A DNA stretch of 42,577 nucleotides from contig CAMWGV010000022.1 in NCBI GenBank assembly GCA_947173945.1, positions 1 to 42,577 on the forward strand, written 5' to 3'. This DNA is from an uncultured Lachnospiraceae bacterium. Lineage in GTDB: Bacteria; Bacillota; Clostridia; Lachnospirales; Lachnospiraceae. Within the stretch, counting starts at the first letter, position 1. Each line of letters starts with the position of its first letter. The notes beneath the pieces were generated by a model. The model was not told the origin of the DNA. It made no database searches and worked only from the letters and a program-made list of their open reading frames with translations. The position numbers and the translations under genes are program-made. Positions 1 to 7,630 of the stretch are shown piece after piece.

Positions 1-110
1 ATTTATTTAAAACGTTATCATATTTAATCTGAAAAATCATTATCTAAATCGCACAATTACAAGCTTAAAATCTGTCTTTTATTTGTAAAGTATTGTAATG
101 GAACTTCTAT

Positions 111-143
111 TTAGGACAAATTCAGGTGTATGTAGGACAGATT
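111..143 (+). promoter_or_regulatory. LytTR-type direct repeat (site A)
   Basis: Two copies of TAGGACA, with the AGGACA cores at 113 and 134, lie exactly 21 bp apart. Two helical turns between direct repeats is the usual geometry for LytTR-domain regulators such as AgrA, ComE and VirR. A -10-like TATGATAAT at 163-171 sits one site-to-promoter distance downstream, with no good -35, as expected for an activator-dependent promoter. The next gene is the AgrD-like peptide at 352. The spacing is seen directly; the regulator family is inferred, and no LytTR gene lies in this window. Confidence 0.6.
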
Positions 144-244
144 TAACCCCAAATGATAAAAATATGATAATCTAGTAAGGAATTCTAAAGAGATTTTAAC
201 ATATTATTGTTGAATTGAAAAGATGAAAATTATTTTAGGAGTAA

Positions 245-355
245 AACGAAAATACATTTACTTATGAGGAAGCTATACATGCGGATATAGTTGTATCCGT
301 GTATATAGAGGCAGAGCCTATTATTGCGAAAGCGAAAGGAGGGGAGTGGCAATGA
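245..355 (+). other. Open frame overlapping the peptide start, no usual start codon
   Basis: After a TAA at 242-244 this frame stays open for 36 codons. It ends in a TGA that overlaps the ATG of the peptide gene as ATGA, the classic arrangement of translationally coupled genes. Its translation contains ADIVVSVYIEAEPIIAKAKG, which looks protein-like, but it has no ATG and only a GTG near 300. It may be the tail of a decayed upstream gene, or chance. A short ORF starting at 225 in another frame could join it by a frameshift. I do not assign a function. Confidence 0.2.
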
Positions 356-489
356 AAAAGGTAAAGGAGATAGTAAAATCCTTGGGAAAACATACTGCTT
401 ACAACTCAGTAGGCAAGAGCTTACCGGCTGCTTTGTATGAGCCAAAGGTTCCACAGAGTTTAAAGGTAAAGGCTACTGAACAGAAGTAA
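352..489 (+). CDS. AgrD-like cyclic peptide precursor (45 aa)
   Basis: A short gene with a strong Shine-Dalgarno (AAAGGAGGGG at 335-344), encoding 45 residues. It has a lysine-rich amphipathic N-terminus, a central NSVGKSLPAALYEPKVPQSL stretch and a charged tail. AgrD precursors have an amphipathic leader, a short ring-forming segment starting at Cys or Ser, and an acidic or EPKVP-like recognition segment that AgrB cuts. The YEPKVPQSL part aligns with the DEVEVPKEL region of staphylococcal AgrD. There is no cysteine, so a lactone through Ser in KSLPAAL would be needed. No agrB, sensor kinase or LytTR regulator is present here, so processing would have to act in trans or from upstream of the window. 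The phased repeat at 111-143 suggests autoinducible expression. The peptide family is inferred from the motif; the mature product is unknown. Confidence 0.6.
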   Translation: MKKVKEIVKSLGKHTAYNSVGKSLPAALYEPKVPQSLKVKATEQK

Positions 490-500
490 AACTGCCCCTA

Positions 501-550
501 CCCCCAGGGCAATGTCGTCATTCTTTGTACTGAGGCATTGCTTTTGGGGG
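501..550 (+). terminator. Hairpin after the peptide gene
   Basis: CCCCCA at 501-506 pairs with TGGGGG at 545-550, and GCAATG at 509-514 pairs with CATTGC at 536-541, separated by a small internal loop. It stands 11 nt after the peptide stop codon and before the ribosome site of the next gene. Only a weak AAATTTTAAA tail follows, so it may attenuate or protect the mRNA rather than fully terminate. Confidence 0.5.
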
Positions 551-595
551 AAATTTTAAATATCTAATCTAAGGAGGAATTGCAAAATAACAAAG

Positions 596-1087
596 ATGAA
601 AATAAACAAGAAAAATGATAAAAATAGGAAATCTAACAAAATTATGATGGGAATTGTCACAGTAATGATTGCATTTTGTATTTTGGCAAATGTGGATAGT
701 GCGTTTGCGTCGAATGCGGATAGTGATTGGAGCTTTAATCTTTTGCAAAATGAGCTTAGTTATCATTATACAGATACCCGTGTTAAGGATAGCGATAGTA
801 AATATTATTTTTATTGGTCAGGAAGTTTAAATACAATATCCCAAATACATATTATACCTTTAGGACGTAAGAGTATTAGTGGTGATCGCGTGCCTTGTTG
901 CCGTCAGGGTAGCACTGCAATTACAGAGGTTACAGCAAAAAATCGTGGGCAATATAGAATAACCAATTATGTAAAAGAAAATGGGTATTCTTATGCATGT
1001 ATTGGCATGAGAGGTGCAAAAGGTAGTGGGACAGCAAGTGGAAAATGGAGTCCGGATACAGGTACAAATTATCCTATCCTATACTAG
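596..1087 (+). CDS. Secreted DUF2712-like protein (163 aa)
   Basis: A basic N-terminus, a hydrophobic core (about residues 16-32) and a likely cut after AFA near residue 38 give a mature secreted protein of about 125 residues. The mature part is rich in Tyr, Ser and Gly, and ends with an ENGYSYACIGMRGAKGSGTA stretch followed by SGKWSPDTG. As I recall the family, this C-terminal pattern (N.V.E.GY then SG.WSPD) fits DUF2712 proteins, small secreted proteins related in style to lactococcin-972-type toxins. There are two adjacent cysteines at about 101-102 and one more near 134. The ribosome site AAGGAGG at 571-577 is an unusually far 18 nt from the ATG, and no closer ATG, GTG or TTG is in frame. 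Its neighbours are the AgrD-like peptide and two surface proteins. Toxin, signal or matrix roles are all possible. Confidence 0.6.
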   Translation: MKINKKNDKNRKSNKIMMGIVTVMIAFCILANVDSAFASNADSDWSFNLLQNELSYHYTDTRVKDSDSKYYFYWSGSLNTISQIHIIPLGRKSISGDRVPCCRQGSTAITEVTAKNRGQYRITNYVKENGYSYACIGMRGAKGSGTASGKWSPDTGTNYPILY

Positions 1088-1124
1088 ATTAATTAGCTTT
1101 TAAATTATTATTTTCAAATGTAGA

Positions 1125-1164
1125 CTGTGAGGCAACGTGAGATAAAACTCATGTTGTCTTGCAG
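1125..1164 (+). promoter_or_regulatory. 17-bp intercistronic RNA hairpin
   Basis: CTGTGAGGCAACGTGAG (1125-1141) pairs over its full 17 bases with 1148-1164, using four G-U pairs, with a 6-nt ATAAAA loop. All G-U pairs favour the + strand RNA. No T-run follows, so it is more likely an mRNA stability or processing element than a terminator. It separates the secreted-protein gene from the lipoprotein gene. Confidence 0.55.
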
Positions 1165-1220
1165 TAATATACCTAAAATTAAAGAGGTTAAACTTGAAAG
1201 TAAACGAAGGGAGTATGCAC

Positions 1221-2435
1221 ATGAAAATTAAAAAAATTTCAATTATGATTATGTGCGTCATAATGGCAACAGTATCAGGATGTACGAAAAGGGAAAAGGT
1301 TGATATGTCTGATGTATCATCTGTGGGAACAGATAATAATGAGGAGTATGAGATTTCAACTGACAAAGGAAGTATAAGAGAAAGCTTAGGGGTTCCTGAA
1401 ATATGGCAGGAGGATTTGGCGACGTCAAGAGGCGGTGGCTCAACCGTAAGGATTTATGCAGAGGTAATTGTGCCCGATGTGACAGGTGTAAATGTGGTGG
1501 AAACAAAACCGAAGGAAGTGAACAGGGAATTCTGGGAGGAATACATAAATGCGTTGGATTTTGACGAGGTATACCCTATTGAAAGCGAGGAAGCAAAGGG
1601 CAAGTTTACGCAAAAGGAACTTGAAATACTATCTTACAAAGGTGATGGATATGTGGCAACCAGAAATAACGTCCGCTATGTTATAAGTGCAAATAAGGTA
1701 TCGTATAGCGACGTGATTGAGTGTGATACGTTTACAAACCATGATTTTATAAGAGGAAGAGAAGTGGATAGCGTAGTTTTAGGGTGGGATGAATACAAGG
1801 GTAACAGTACAGTAAACAGATGCAGTATCCCGGAGGATAAGTTGGAAGAAACATTTTATGGAGAGCTTAAAAAACTGGGAATATCAGATATGAGTATATC
1901 GGAAATAACACAACTTCACTGGGACGTTACTGAATTGGATGGAACGGAAGAAAACTATCTTGATGGTTATAGTGTTCTTTTTACTAAAAAAATTGATGGA
2001 ATTGATGTTGCAGACAGGTATGCATATTTTGACAATATTTTCGAATTCAGCGAGGAAGATGGCATGCCTGAAGTAAAGTATGTGGATGAATACTTTCAGG
2101 AATATATCAGAATTTATATAAATGATGAGGGAATCATATATATGGAATATAATTTGCCAAGTTATATTTCAGCCATCAAGGCGGAAAATGTTAAGCTCCT
2201 TGATTTTGAGCAGGTTAAGGAGATATACAGGGATATTATAACAAACAGCAAAGCGGACAGGGAGAGCATAATCCTGTTAAAAAAGCTTGAGCTTGCATAT
2301 TTCGCACTTCCAAACGAGGATGATGAAGCCGTGCGGGCCATTGTTCCGGTGTGGATTTTAAGTGATGGAGATGTGCAGTCGCAGAGGTTTATAATTATCA
2401 ATGCCATTGATGGCAGTGTAATTCAGTTGTTGTAG
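1221..2435 (+). CDS. Putative lipoprotein, unknown family (404 aa)
   Basis: The N-terminus is MKIKKIS, a hydrophobic segment, then VSGC, a lipobox that would anchor Cys21 to the outer face of the membrane. I chose ATG 1221 because GGGAG at 1209-1213 stands 7 nt before it; an in-frame TTG at 1194 with its own AGAGG is an alternative. The rest is acidic and soluble. The end has AIVPVWILSDGD followed by RFIIINAIDGSVIQ, a pattern seen in PepSY/YycH-like extracellular domains where a beta strand with an IDG turn closes the fold. No enzyme motif is visible. It sits between a secreted protein and another membrane-anchored protein, which suggests a surface role in the same locus, possibly immunity or sensing. 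Confidence 0.7.
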   Translation: MKIKKISIMIMCVIMATVSGCTKREKVDMSDVSSVGTDNNEEYEISTDKGSIRESLGVPEIWQEDLATSRGGGSTVRIYAEVIVPDVTGVNVVETKPKEVNREFWEEYINALDFDEVYPIESEEAKGKFTQKELEILSYKGDGYVATRNNVRYVISANKVSYSDVIECDTFTNHDFIRGREVDSVVLGWDEYKGNSTVNRCSIPEDKLEETFYGELKKLGISDMSISEITQLHWDVTELDGTEENYLDGYSVLFTKKIDGIDVADRYAYFDNIFEFSEEDGMPEVKYVDEYFQEYIRIYINDEGIIYMEYNLPSYISAIKAENVKLLDFEQVKEIYRDIITNSKADRESIILLKKLELAYFALPNEDDEAVRAIVPVWILSDGDVQSQRFIIINAIDGSVIQLL

Positions 2436-2526
2436 AAAGTAACTTTTTAGTATACCTATATGTTTTTTAGGGGGGATACAACAATTATAAAAATTATATA
2501 TGAAAAAAACAATAGGAGGACAGGCT

Positions 2527-3369
2527 ATGAATAAGAAAAAAATGATATCTATAGCATGCCTTGCAATGTGCTGTGTCATATGCATTGTAATGATTTGTGT
2601 TTCACTTAATAATAAAAAAGGAGCTGCATCATCAGACAATAACATAACAGCTGATGAGTATGCAAAAGATCAGGCATCAGGAACAACGACGGAGGAGCTT
2701 ACGGTAAGCAATGATTATTCTTCTGAGGAGCTGGAGCGTTTTGAACAGATTGAAAACGACGATGCAGCACTTGAACATGAGGGAAACATAAGGAATTTTA
2801 ATGAGCCGCTTACATATGGTGGGGTAACTATTGAGTTCAAAGAGGCTGGCGGAATACCTGATATCAGTAAGATATCTGAAATACTTCCGGGGTATGATGA
2901 AAAATACAGGGGAGATACAGATAAGTATATGTCTGTACCATTGGCTGAAAGAGGCGATTTGTTGAGGATGGGATATATTGTGTTTGATGTGACAAATACA
3001 ACGAAGCTTGATATGGAATACAATCCTATTTCTAAGGTGAACATAGCTGTGGTAACAGAGGATGGACGTATATATGATGCTTTGGTGGAACCATTTTATA
3101 TAGGCGGAGCTGATGAAAAAAAACTTAATACAAGGCATATGGGGAACATTGATTTGGAGTCGGGTGAAACAAAGGAAATCGTTTATGGACTTGCAAATTG
3201 GACAATGCCATATGGGGAGGACCAGATATATGTATTTTATATCACAATTCAGGGAATGTATACAAGCCCTTTGGAGTCCACGATAGAAAAAAGTAAAGGA
3301 AACATGTTTGTTGAAATTTATAGGGGAACAATGAACGATTTTGTAAATCAGAAAATCAGTAATGAGTAA
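2527..3369 (+). CDS. Membrane-anchored extracellular protein, DUF5028/DUF4352-like (280 aa)
   Basis: AGGAGG at 2514-2519 fixes the start at ATG 2527, 7 nt downstream; an earlier in-frame ATG at 2500 precedes the ribosome site. Residues 5-26 form one membrane segment, followed by a low-complexity Asp/Glu/Thr linker to about residue 85. After that comes a beta-rich domain starting FNEPLTYGGVTIEF and containing YIVFDVTNTT. A strand of the type VTNTT after a conserved 'xxxGGVxIxF' start is typical of the DUF4352/DUF5028 group of extracellular domains found on Gram-positive surfaces. Assignment to a precise family is uncertain. It closes the first gene group, 91 bp after the lipoprotein gene. Confidence 0.65.
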   Translation: MNKKKMISIACLAMCCVICIVMICVSLNNKKGAASSDNNITADEYAKDQASGTTTEELTVSNDYSSEELERFEQIENDDAALEHEGNIRNFNEPLTYGGVTIEFKEAGGIPDISKISEILPGYDEKYRGDTDKYMSVPLAERGDLLRMGYIVFDVTNTTKLDMEYNPISKVNIAVVTEDGRIYDALVEPFYIGGADEKKLNTRHMGNIDLESGETKEIVYGLANWTMPYGEDQIYVFYITIQGMYTSPLESTIEKSKGNMFVEIYRGTMNDFVNQKISNE

Positions 3370-3470
3370 ATGGAAGCTTATGCAAAAAAAATTTTAAAAA
3401 ATATAAAATTGCACAATTCACATATAGATAGGAACTGCGAAATTGTATAATTTTACCATAGGCAATTTCA

Positions 3471-3505
3471 TTCAGGACAAAAATCCATTCATTCAGGACA
3501 AAAAC
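3471..3505 (+). promoter_or_regulatory. LytTR-type direct repeat (site B)
   Basis: Two copies of TTCAGGACAAAAA begin at 3471/3472 and 3492/3493, exactly 21 bp apart, identical over the whole 13-base element. It matches sites A and C in both word and phase. A TATTAA at 3531-3536 could serve as a -10. No convincing gene follows within 200 bp, so the target is unclear. Confidence 0.6.
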
Positions 3506-3691
3506 TGGGTGATAAAAATTTCTTTAAAAATATTAAAAACATCAATAAATGTGGTAAATAAAATACATAGTGCGTATTTGAGATTGAAAAAATTAAATTT
3601 ATGTTGTAATTATATAAAAATATTCCTTCTGTGTTAGAAAAAAATTATTAAAATTTCTTTAAAATAGAGAAAAATAGGGGCGAAAATTAGG

Positions 3692-3725
3692 TTTAGGACG
3701 TTTTTATAATCATTCAGGACAAAAA
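3692..3725 (+). promoter_or_regulatory. LytTR-type direct repeat (site C) and promoter
   Basis: TTTAGGACG (AGGAC core at 3695) and TTCAGGACAAAAA (core at 3716) are again 21 bp apart. A perfect TATAAT follows at 3753-3758, without a good -35, consistent with activator-dependent transcription starting near 3765. The transcript would run through the decayed ORF up to the hairpin at 4043-4104. Confidence 0.6.
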
Positions 3726-3743
3726 TGGAAATAAAGCAAAAAA

Positions 3744-4082
3744 GTGTGTTACTATAATTATGGCATTTATAGATGCCCCTTATATGGGTGTGAGTCTGAT
3801 GGTGTGTCAGTTAGACTGTGGGTCATGAACAATTTTGTGGTTCAATATATCAAATATAAAAGAGCAGTACATATCGAAGGGGAGTTCGAGAACATTACTG
3901 TAAGGCGAGAACGGATTATTACAATTCTTGGGGAGCACATTGAATATTGACCGATACAAGTTGATATATATTGGAACGCAGATTCTAGATTGATACATCC
4001 ATCAGCTCATGCTTTACATACAATTTTAAATATGCAAATAACAAAAGCGCTTAAATATGGTAAGAACCTGTCAGACAGGTGA
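3744..4082 (+). pseudogene. Probable decayed ORF with one internal stop
   Basis: One reading frame is open from 3744 to 4082 except for a TGA at 3948-3950. Both halves have plausible protein composition; the second half contains HPSAHALHTILNMQITKALK. The final TGA lies inside a hairpin followed by a T-run, as expected at the end of a real gene. There is no good ribosome site; an ATG at 3825 is the first one inside. I do not recognise a family. It could be a relic of a gene controlled by site C, or an AT-rich chance frame. Confidence 0.25.
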
Positions 4083-4104
4083 ATATCAAAGTAGGCGTTT
4101 TTTT
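4043..4104 (+). terminator. Terminator before the ABC operon
   Basis: ACCTG (4066-4070) pairs with CAGGT (4076-4080). Outside it, AAAA and CGC (4043-4050) pair with GCGTTTT (4095-4101) with a one-base bulge, followed by further T. It isolates the 3370-4080 region from the ABC promoter at 4114. Confidence 0.45.
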
Positions 4105-4113
4105 GTTTACATA

Positions 4114-4142
4114 TTGACCAAATCAGCATAAATGTCTAAAAT
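4114..4142 (+). promoter_or_regulatory. Sigma-A type promoter of the ABC operon
   Basis: TTGACC at 4114-4119 and TAAAAT at 4137-4142, separated by 17 bp. It gives a leader of about 40 nt before the ATPase start at 4186, which has a CGGAGGG ribosome site. Confidence 0.6.
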
Positions 4143-4185
4143 AAAGTATCTGTTAAAATAGAGTGAATTGTGATTCGGAGGGTAT

Positions 4186-4887
4186 ATGAGCTACGTAGAA
4201 TTTAAACACGTATGTAAAACATACAAAAGCGGAGACATAAAGGTTGAAGCCTTAAAGGATGCCAGCTTTGAGATTGGCAAGGGCGAAATATGTGTCATAG
4301 TAGGACAGTCCGGTGCAGGAAAAACGACATTGCTTAACATACTTGGTGGCATGGATAAGCTTACAAAGGGTAATGTTTATTTGGACGGAAAGGATGTGTC
4401 AGGATACAGTAAAAAACAATTGGCTACATATAGAAGACAAGATATAGGTTTTGTATTTCAATTTTACAATCTTATTCCTAATCTTACTGCAATTGAAAAT
4501 GTGGAAATTGCCACCCAGCTTTCAAAGGAACCTATGGACCCTGAGGAGGTACTTGAAATGGTCGGTTTAAAGGAAAGATGCGACAATTTTCCGGCACAGC
4601 TTTCTGGTGGTGAACAGCAGAGGGTATCCATTGCAAGGGCACTGGCAAAAAATCCGAAGCTTCTTCTGTGTGATGAGCCTACCGGGGCACTTGATTATGA
4701 GACAGGAAAAGCTGTTTTAAAGCTTCTTCAGGACTGTAGCAGGGAAAATGGCATGACAGTTGTTATAATAACCCACAATCAGGCACTTACGGCTATGGCA
4801 GATAGAATCATAAAAGTGAAAAATGGTCAGATTTCATCCGTAAAATTAAATGAAGATATTGTTCCGATAGAAAATATTGAATGGTAA
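4186..4887 (+). CDS. ABC transporter ATPase, MacB/LolD type (233 aa)
   Basis: This cytoplasmic ATPase powers the neighbouring FtsX permease. Walker [10 protein letters not shown] is at residues 40-48, the Q-loop is near Gln92, the signature LSGGEQQR at 139-146 and Walker [10 protein letters not shown] at 159-167, with a late switch His in IITHN. Length and the [16 protein letters not shown] stretch are typical of the LolD/MacB family. These mechanotransmission ABC systems move lipoproteins, peptides or peptide antibiotics, or act as sensors with two-component systems. The permease starts 23 bp downstream. Upstream are surface and peptide genes, so export or immunity for those products is a fair but unproven guess. 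Confidence 0.92.
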   Translation: MSYVEFKHVCKTYKSGDIKVEALKDASFEIGKGEICVIVGQSGAGKTTLLNILGGMDKLTKGNVYLDGKDVSGYSKKQLATYRRQDIGFVFQFYNLIPNLTAIENVEIATQLSKEPMDPEEVLEMVGLKERCDNFPAQLSGGEQQRVSIARALAKNPKLLLCDEPTGALDYETGKAVLKLLQDCSRENGMTVVIITHNQALTAMADRIIKVKNGQISSVKLNEDIVPIENIEW

Positions 4888-4910
4888 AGGTTCAAGAACG
4901 GAGATAAAAC

Positions 4911-7544
4911 ATGAAGAATGCATATGGGAAAAATATAACCCGTACAATTAAAAAAAGTATTGGAAGATATTTGGCAATTATGGCGATTGTGGCATTGGGA
5001 GTTGGCTTTTTTTCCGGTCTTAAGGTTACAAAGCCTGCAATGGTCGAAACCGGGAATTCATACATAAGAGAGCATAGCTTGTACGATTTCAAGCTTATTT
5101 CCACGTATGGTTTTACATCAGATGAAGTTAACAGGATGAAAGAATCATTTATGGAAGCTGAGGGTGCATACAGTCAGGATTTTATTTATGTGGATTCAGA
5201 GGGAAATGAGTCCGTAATCAAGGCTTGCTCTATAACGGAGCATGTAAATACTCTCGAGCTTGTTTCAGGCCGTCTTCCGGAGAATGAACATGAGTGTGTT
5301 TTAGATGCATATTCGTATAGCGAGGAAATGATAGGAAAAGATATTTCCGTAGATGACAGTAACACTGACGAGATAAAGGATATGTTTGCAAGCAATACAT
5401 ATACGGTTGTGGGGACTGTTTATTCACCGGTTTATCTTAATTACGAGAGAGGAACGACGTATCTTGGAAATGGAAGGCTGGGAGGCTTTGTTTATATGCC
5501 AGCGGATGCATTTGCATCAGAATATTATACAGAGATGTACTTAAAATGCCAGAACAGCTATGATATATACACGGATGAATATGATGATTTTATTGAGGAC
5601 ATAACAGATTATGTTGAGAGCAAGCTGGAAGAGACGGTAAATGTAAGATATAAAGAACTGCTTGAAGACATTGACAGGGAATACAATGAGGCAGTTGACG
5701 AAATATCAGCCAAGGTTGAGGAGCAGTATGTTCAGGCATTTTACAATGAGCTGATTGCTGCGGGATATACGGAAGCAATAATAGACGAGCTACTTAAGGA
5801 TGGGACACTTTCATTACCTCAGGAAGACATTGATAAGCAGATTGACGAGCTGGTGAGTGAGATAGAAATACCGGAGCTTGATGAACCGGAAACTTATGTT
5901 TTGGATAGAAATTCCAATATAGGATATGTTTGTTTTAAAAATGATTCTGCAATCGTTGAGGGGATAGCAAAGGTATTTCCGGTGTTTTTCTTTCTTATAG
6001 CAGCTCTTGTTTGCTCTACAACGATGACAAGAATGATTGATGACGAGAGAGGTCAGATAGGAACCTTAAGAGCGTTGGGATATAGCAATGGTTCCATTAT
6101 TTTAAAGTACATAATATATTCTGGAAGTGCTGCCGGTATTGGCGGAATAGCAGGATTTTTTGCAGGAACATATGTATTTCCATATGTAATATGGAGCACA
6201 TATGATCTGCTGTATGGATTTGCAGATATAGACTATTATTTTTCACCACTGATGCTTGTAATATCGTTGGCTGTGGCATTTTTATGTTCTGCAGGAACTA
6301 CGTATATTGCCTGTCAAAATGAGTTGAAATGCACACCGGCAGATTTAATCAGACCAAAGGCACCGGCAGCAGGAAAGAGGATTCTGCTTGAGAGAATTAC
6401 ACCTATATGGAAGCGTATGAAGTTTTTGTATAAGGTTACGGCAAGAAATGTATTCAGATTTAAAAAGCGTATGTTTATGATGATTCTTGGAATAGCAGGC
6501 TGTATGGCACTTGTGATGACAGGGCTAGGTCTGAAGGATTCAATATCAAATATAGCTGCATTTCAGTATGATGAGATAGAACTGTTTGACATTGATGCAA
6601 CATTTTCCGAGCCTATCAATGAAAGTCTGAGGGAGGCTGTCAGCAAAGAACTTGGCGATGATATAGAGAGCAGTGTGGAGCTTTACAAAACTTCCTTAGA
6701 GTATCAGACGGAAGATACGTCAAAGACGGTTTATCTTACGGCAGCAGAGGGAGAGAAGCTTAATGGTTTTGTTGATTTTCATAAAAATGGCAGGCAGGTA
6801 GAATATCCGGACTATGGGCAGGTAATGCTGTCTAAAATGTTAGCGGATACAGCCGGAGTAAAGGCTGGAGATACATTTACACTAACGGATAGCGACGGAA
6901 AAAAGGTTGAACTTGTGGTGTCAGATACATTTGAAAATTATGTGTGGCATTATGCATATATAACGCCAAAGACGTATGAAGACTTTTTTGGAAAGTCGTA
7001 TGAACCAAATTCCATGTATTTAAATTTTAAGGATGCTGATATTTCATATGAGGCTGGTGCCACGCTCACAGACATTGATGGTGTCATGAATGTAAATGTT
7101 GTAATGGCACTTAAAGACAGAATTGCAAATATGATGAAAATGTTGAATTCTGTTGTGTGGCTTGTCATCGGATGTGCTGCGGCACTGGCATTTATAGTCC
7201 TTATTAATCTGAGTAATATTAATATAACAGAGCGTGTCAGGGAAATTGCCACAATAAAAGTGTTAGGCTTTTATTCCATTGAGACAGGGTCTTACGTGTT
7301 CAGGGAAAATGTTGTGCTGACACTTCTTGGAATTATTGTCGGGCTGCCACTTGGGCGATGGCTGCATGCTTTTGTCATGTCGCAGATTAAAATTGATCTG
7401 ATTGCTTTTAAGATAACAATATTCCCTTCCAGCTATGTTGTTGGTGTGCTTATTGTATTTATGTTTCTTATTATAGTGGACCTTATAATGAGAAGAAAGC
7501 TGGAGGCAATCGATATGGCGGAGTCACTTAAATCGATTGAGTAG
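4911..7544 (+). CDS. Large FtsX-type ABC permease (877 aa)
   Basis: The permease partner of the preceding ATPase. It has a first membrane helix at about 19-37, a long extracellular domain up to about 350, and a membrane cluster around 352-475. A second FtsX module follows: a helix near 523, another outer domain, and a cluster from about 745 to 865. This makes two FtsX/MacB_PCD units in one chain. Residues 215-315 are Glu-rich and helical, likely a coiled coil projecting from the cell. The cytoplasmic loops RGQIGTLRALGYS and REIATIKVLGF are the coupling helices usual in this family. It ends just before a strong terminator, so ATPase and permease form a complete two-gene operon. The substrate is not shown by the sequence. 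Confidence 0.88.
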   Translation: MKNAYGKNITRTIKKSIGRYLAIMAIVALGVGFFSGLKVTKPAMVETGNSYIREHSLYDFKLISTYGFTSDEVNRMKESFMEAEGAYSQDFIYVDSEGNESVIKACSITEHVNTLELVSGRLPENEHECVLDAYSYSEEMIGKDISVDDSNTDEIKDMFASNTYTVVGTVYSPVYLNYERGTTYLGNGRLGGFVYMPADAFASEYYTEMYLKCQNSYDIYTDEYDDFIEDITDYVESKLEETVNVRYKELLEDIDREYNEAVDEISAKVEEQYVQAFYNELIAAGYTEAIIDELLKDGTLSLPQEDIDKQIDELVSEIEIPELDEPETYVLDRNSNIGYVCFKNDSAIVEGIAKVFPVFFFLIAALVCSTTMTRMIDDERGQIGTLRALGYSNGSIILKYIIYSGSAAGIGGIAGFFAGTYVFPYVIWSTYDLLYGFADIDYYFSPLMLVISLAVAFLCSAGTTYIACQNELKCTPADLIRPKAPAAGKRILLERITPIWKRMKFLYKVTARNVFRFKKRMFMMILGIAGCMALVMTGLGLKDSISNIAAFQYDEIELFDIDATFSEPINESLREAVSKELGDDIESSVELYKTSLEYQTEDTSKTVYLTAAEGEKLNGFVDFHKNGRQVEYPDYGQVMLSKMLADTAGVKAGDTFTLTDSDGKKVELVVSDTFENYVWHYAYITPKTYEDFFGKSYEPNSMYLNFKDADISYEAGATLTDIDGVMNVNVVMALKDRIANMMKMLNSVVWLVIGCAAALAFIVLINLSNINITERVREIATIKVLGFYSIETGSYVFRENVVLTLLGIIVGLPLGRWLHAFVMSQIKIDLIAFKITIFPSSYVVGVLIVFMFLIIVDLIMRRKLEAIDMAESLKSIE

Positions 7545-7551
7545 TAAAACG

Positions 7552-7620
7552 GAGCTGTCACACTAAGGAATGATTGCACTGCATGGATACAGTCCTAATC
7601 GTTTTTTAGCGTGACAGCTC
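7552..7620. terminator. Bidirectional terminator
   Basis: GAGCTGTCAC at 7552-7561 pairs with GTGACAGCTC at 7611-7620, extended inward by CTAA/TTAG. A TTTGTTTT tail follows on the + strand. It lies between the convergent permease and CAP-protein genes and can serve both. Confidence 0.8.
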
Positions 7621-7630
7621 TTTGTTTTGC

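Noticed and set aside
3443-3637. 64-codon + strand frame over site B
   Set aside because: Its repeated QDKN residues only reflect the two copies of the regulatory direct repeat, and there is no ribosome site.
4043-4104. Riboswitch before the ABC operon
   Set aside because: The structure ends before the operon promoter at 4114, so it belongs to the upstream transcript; no known riboswitch core is visible.
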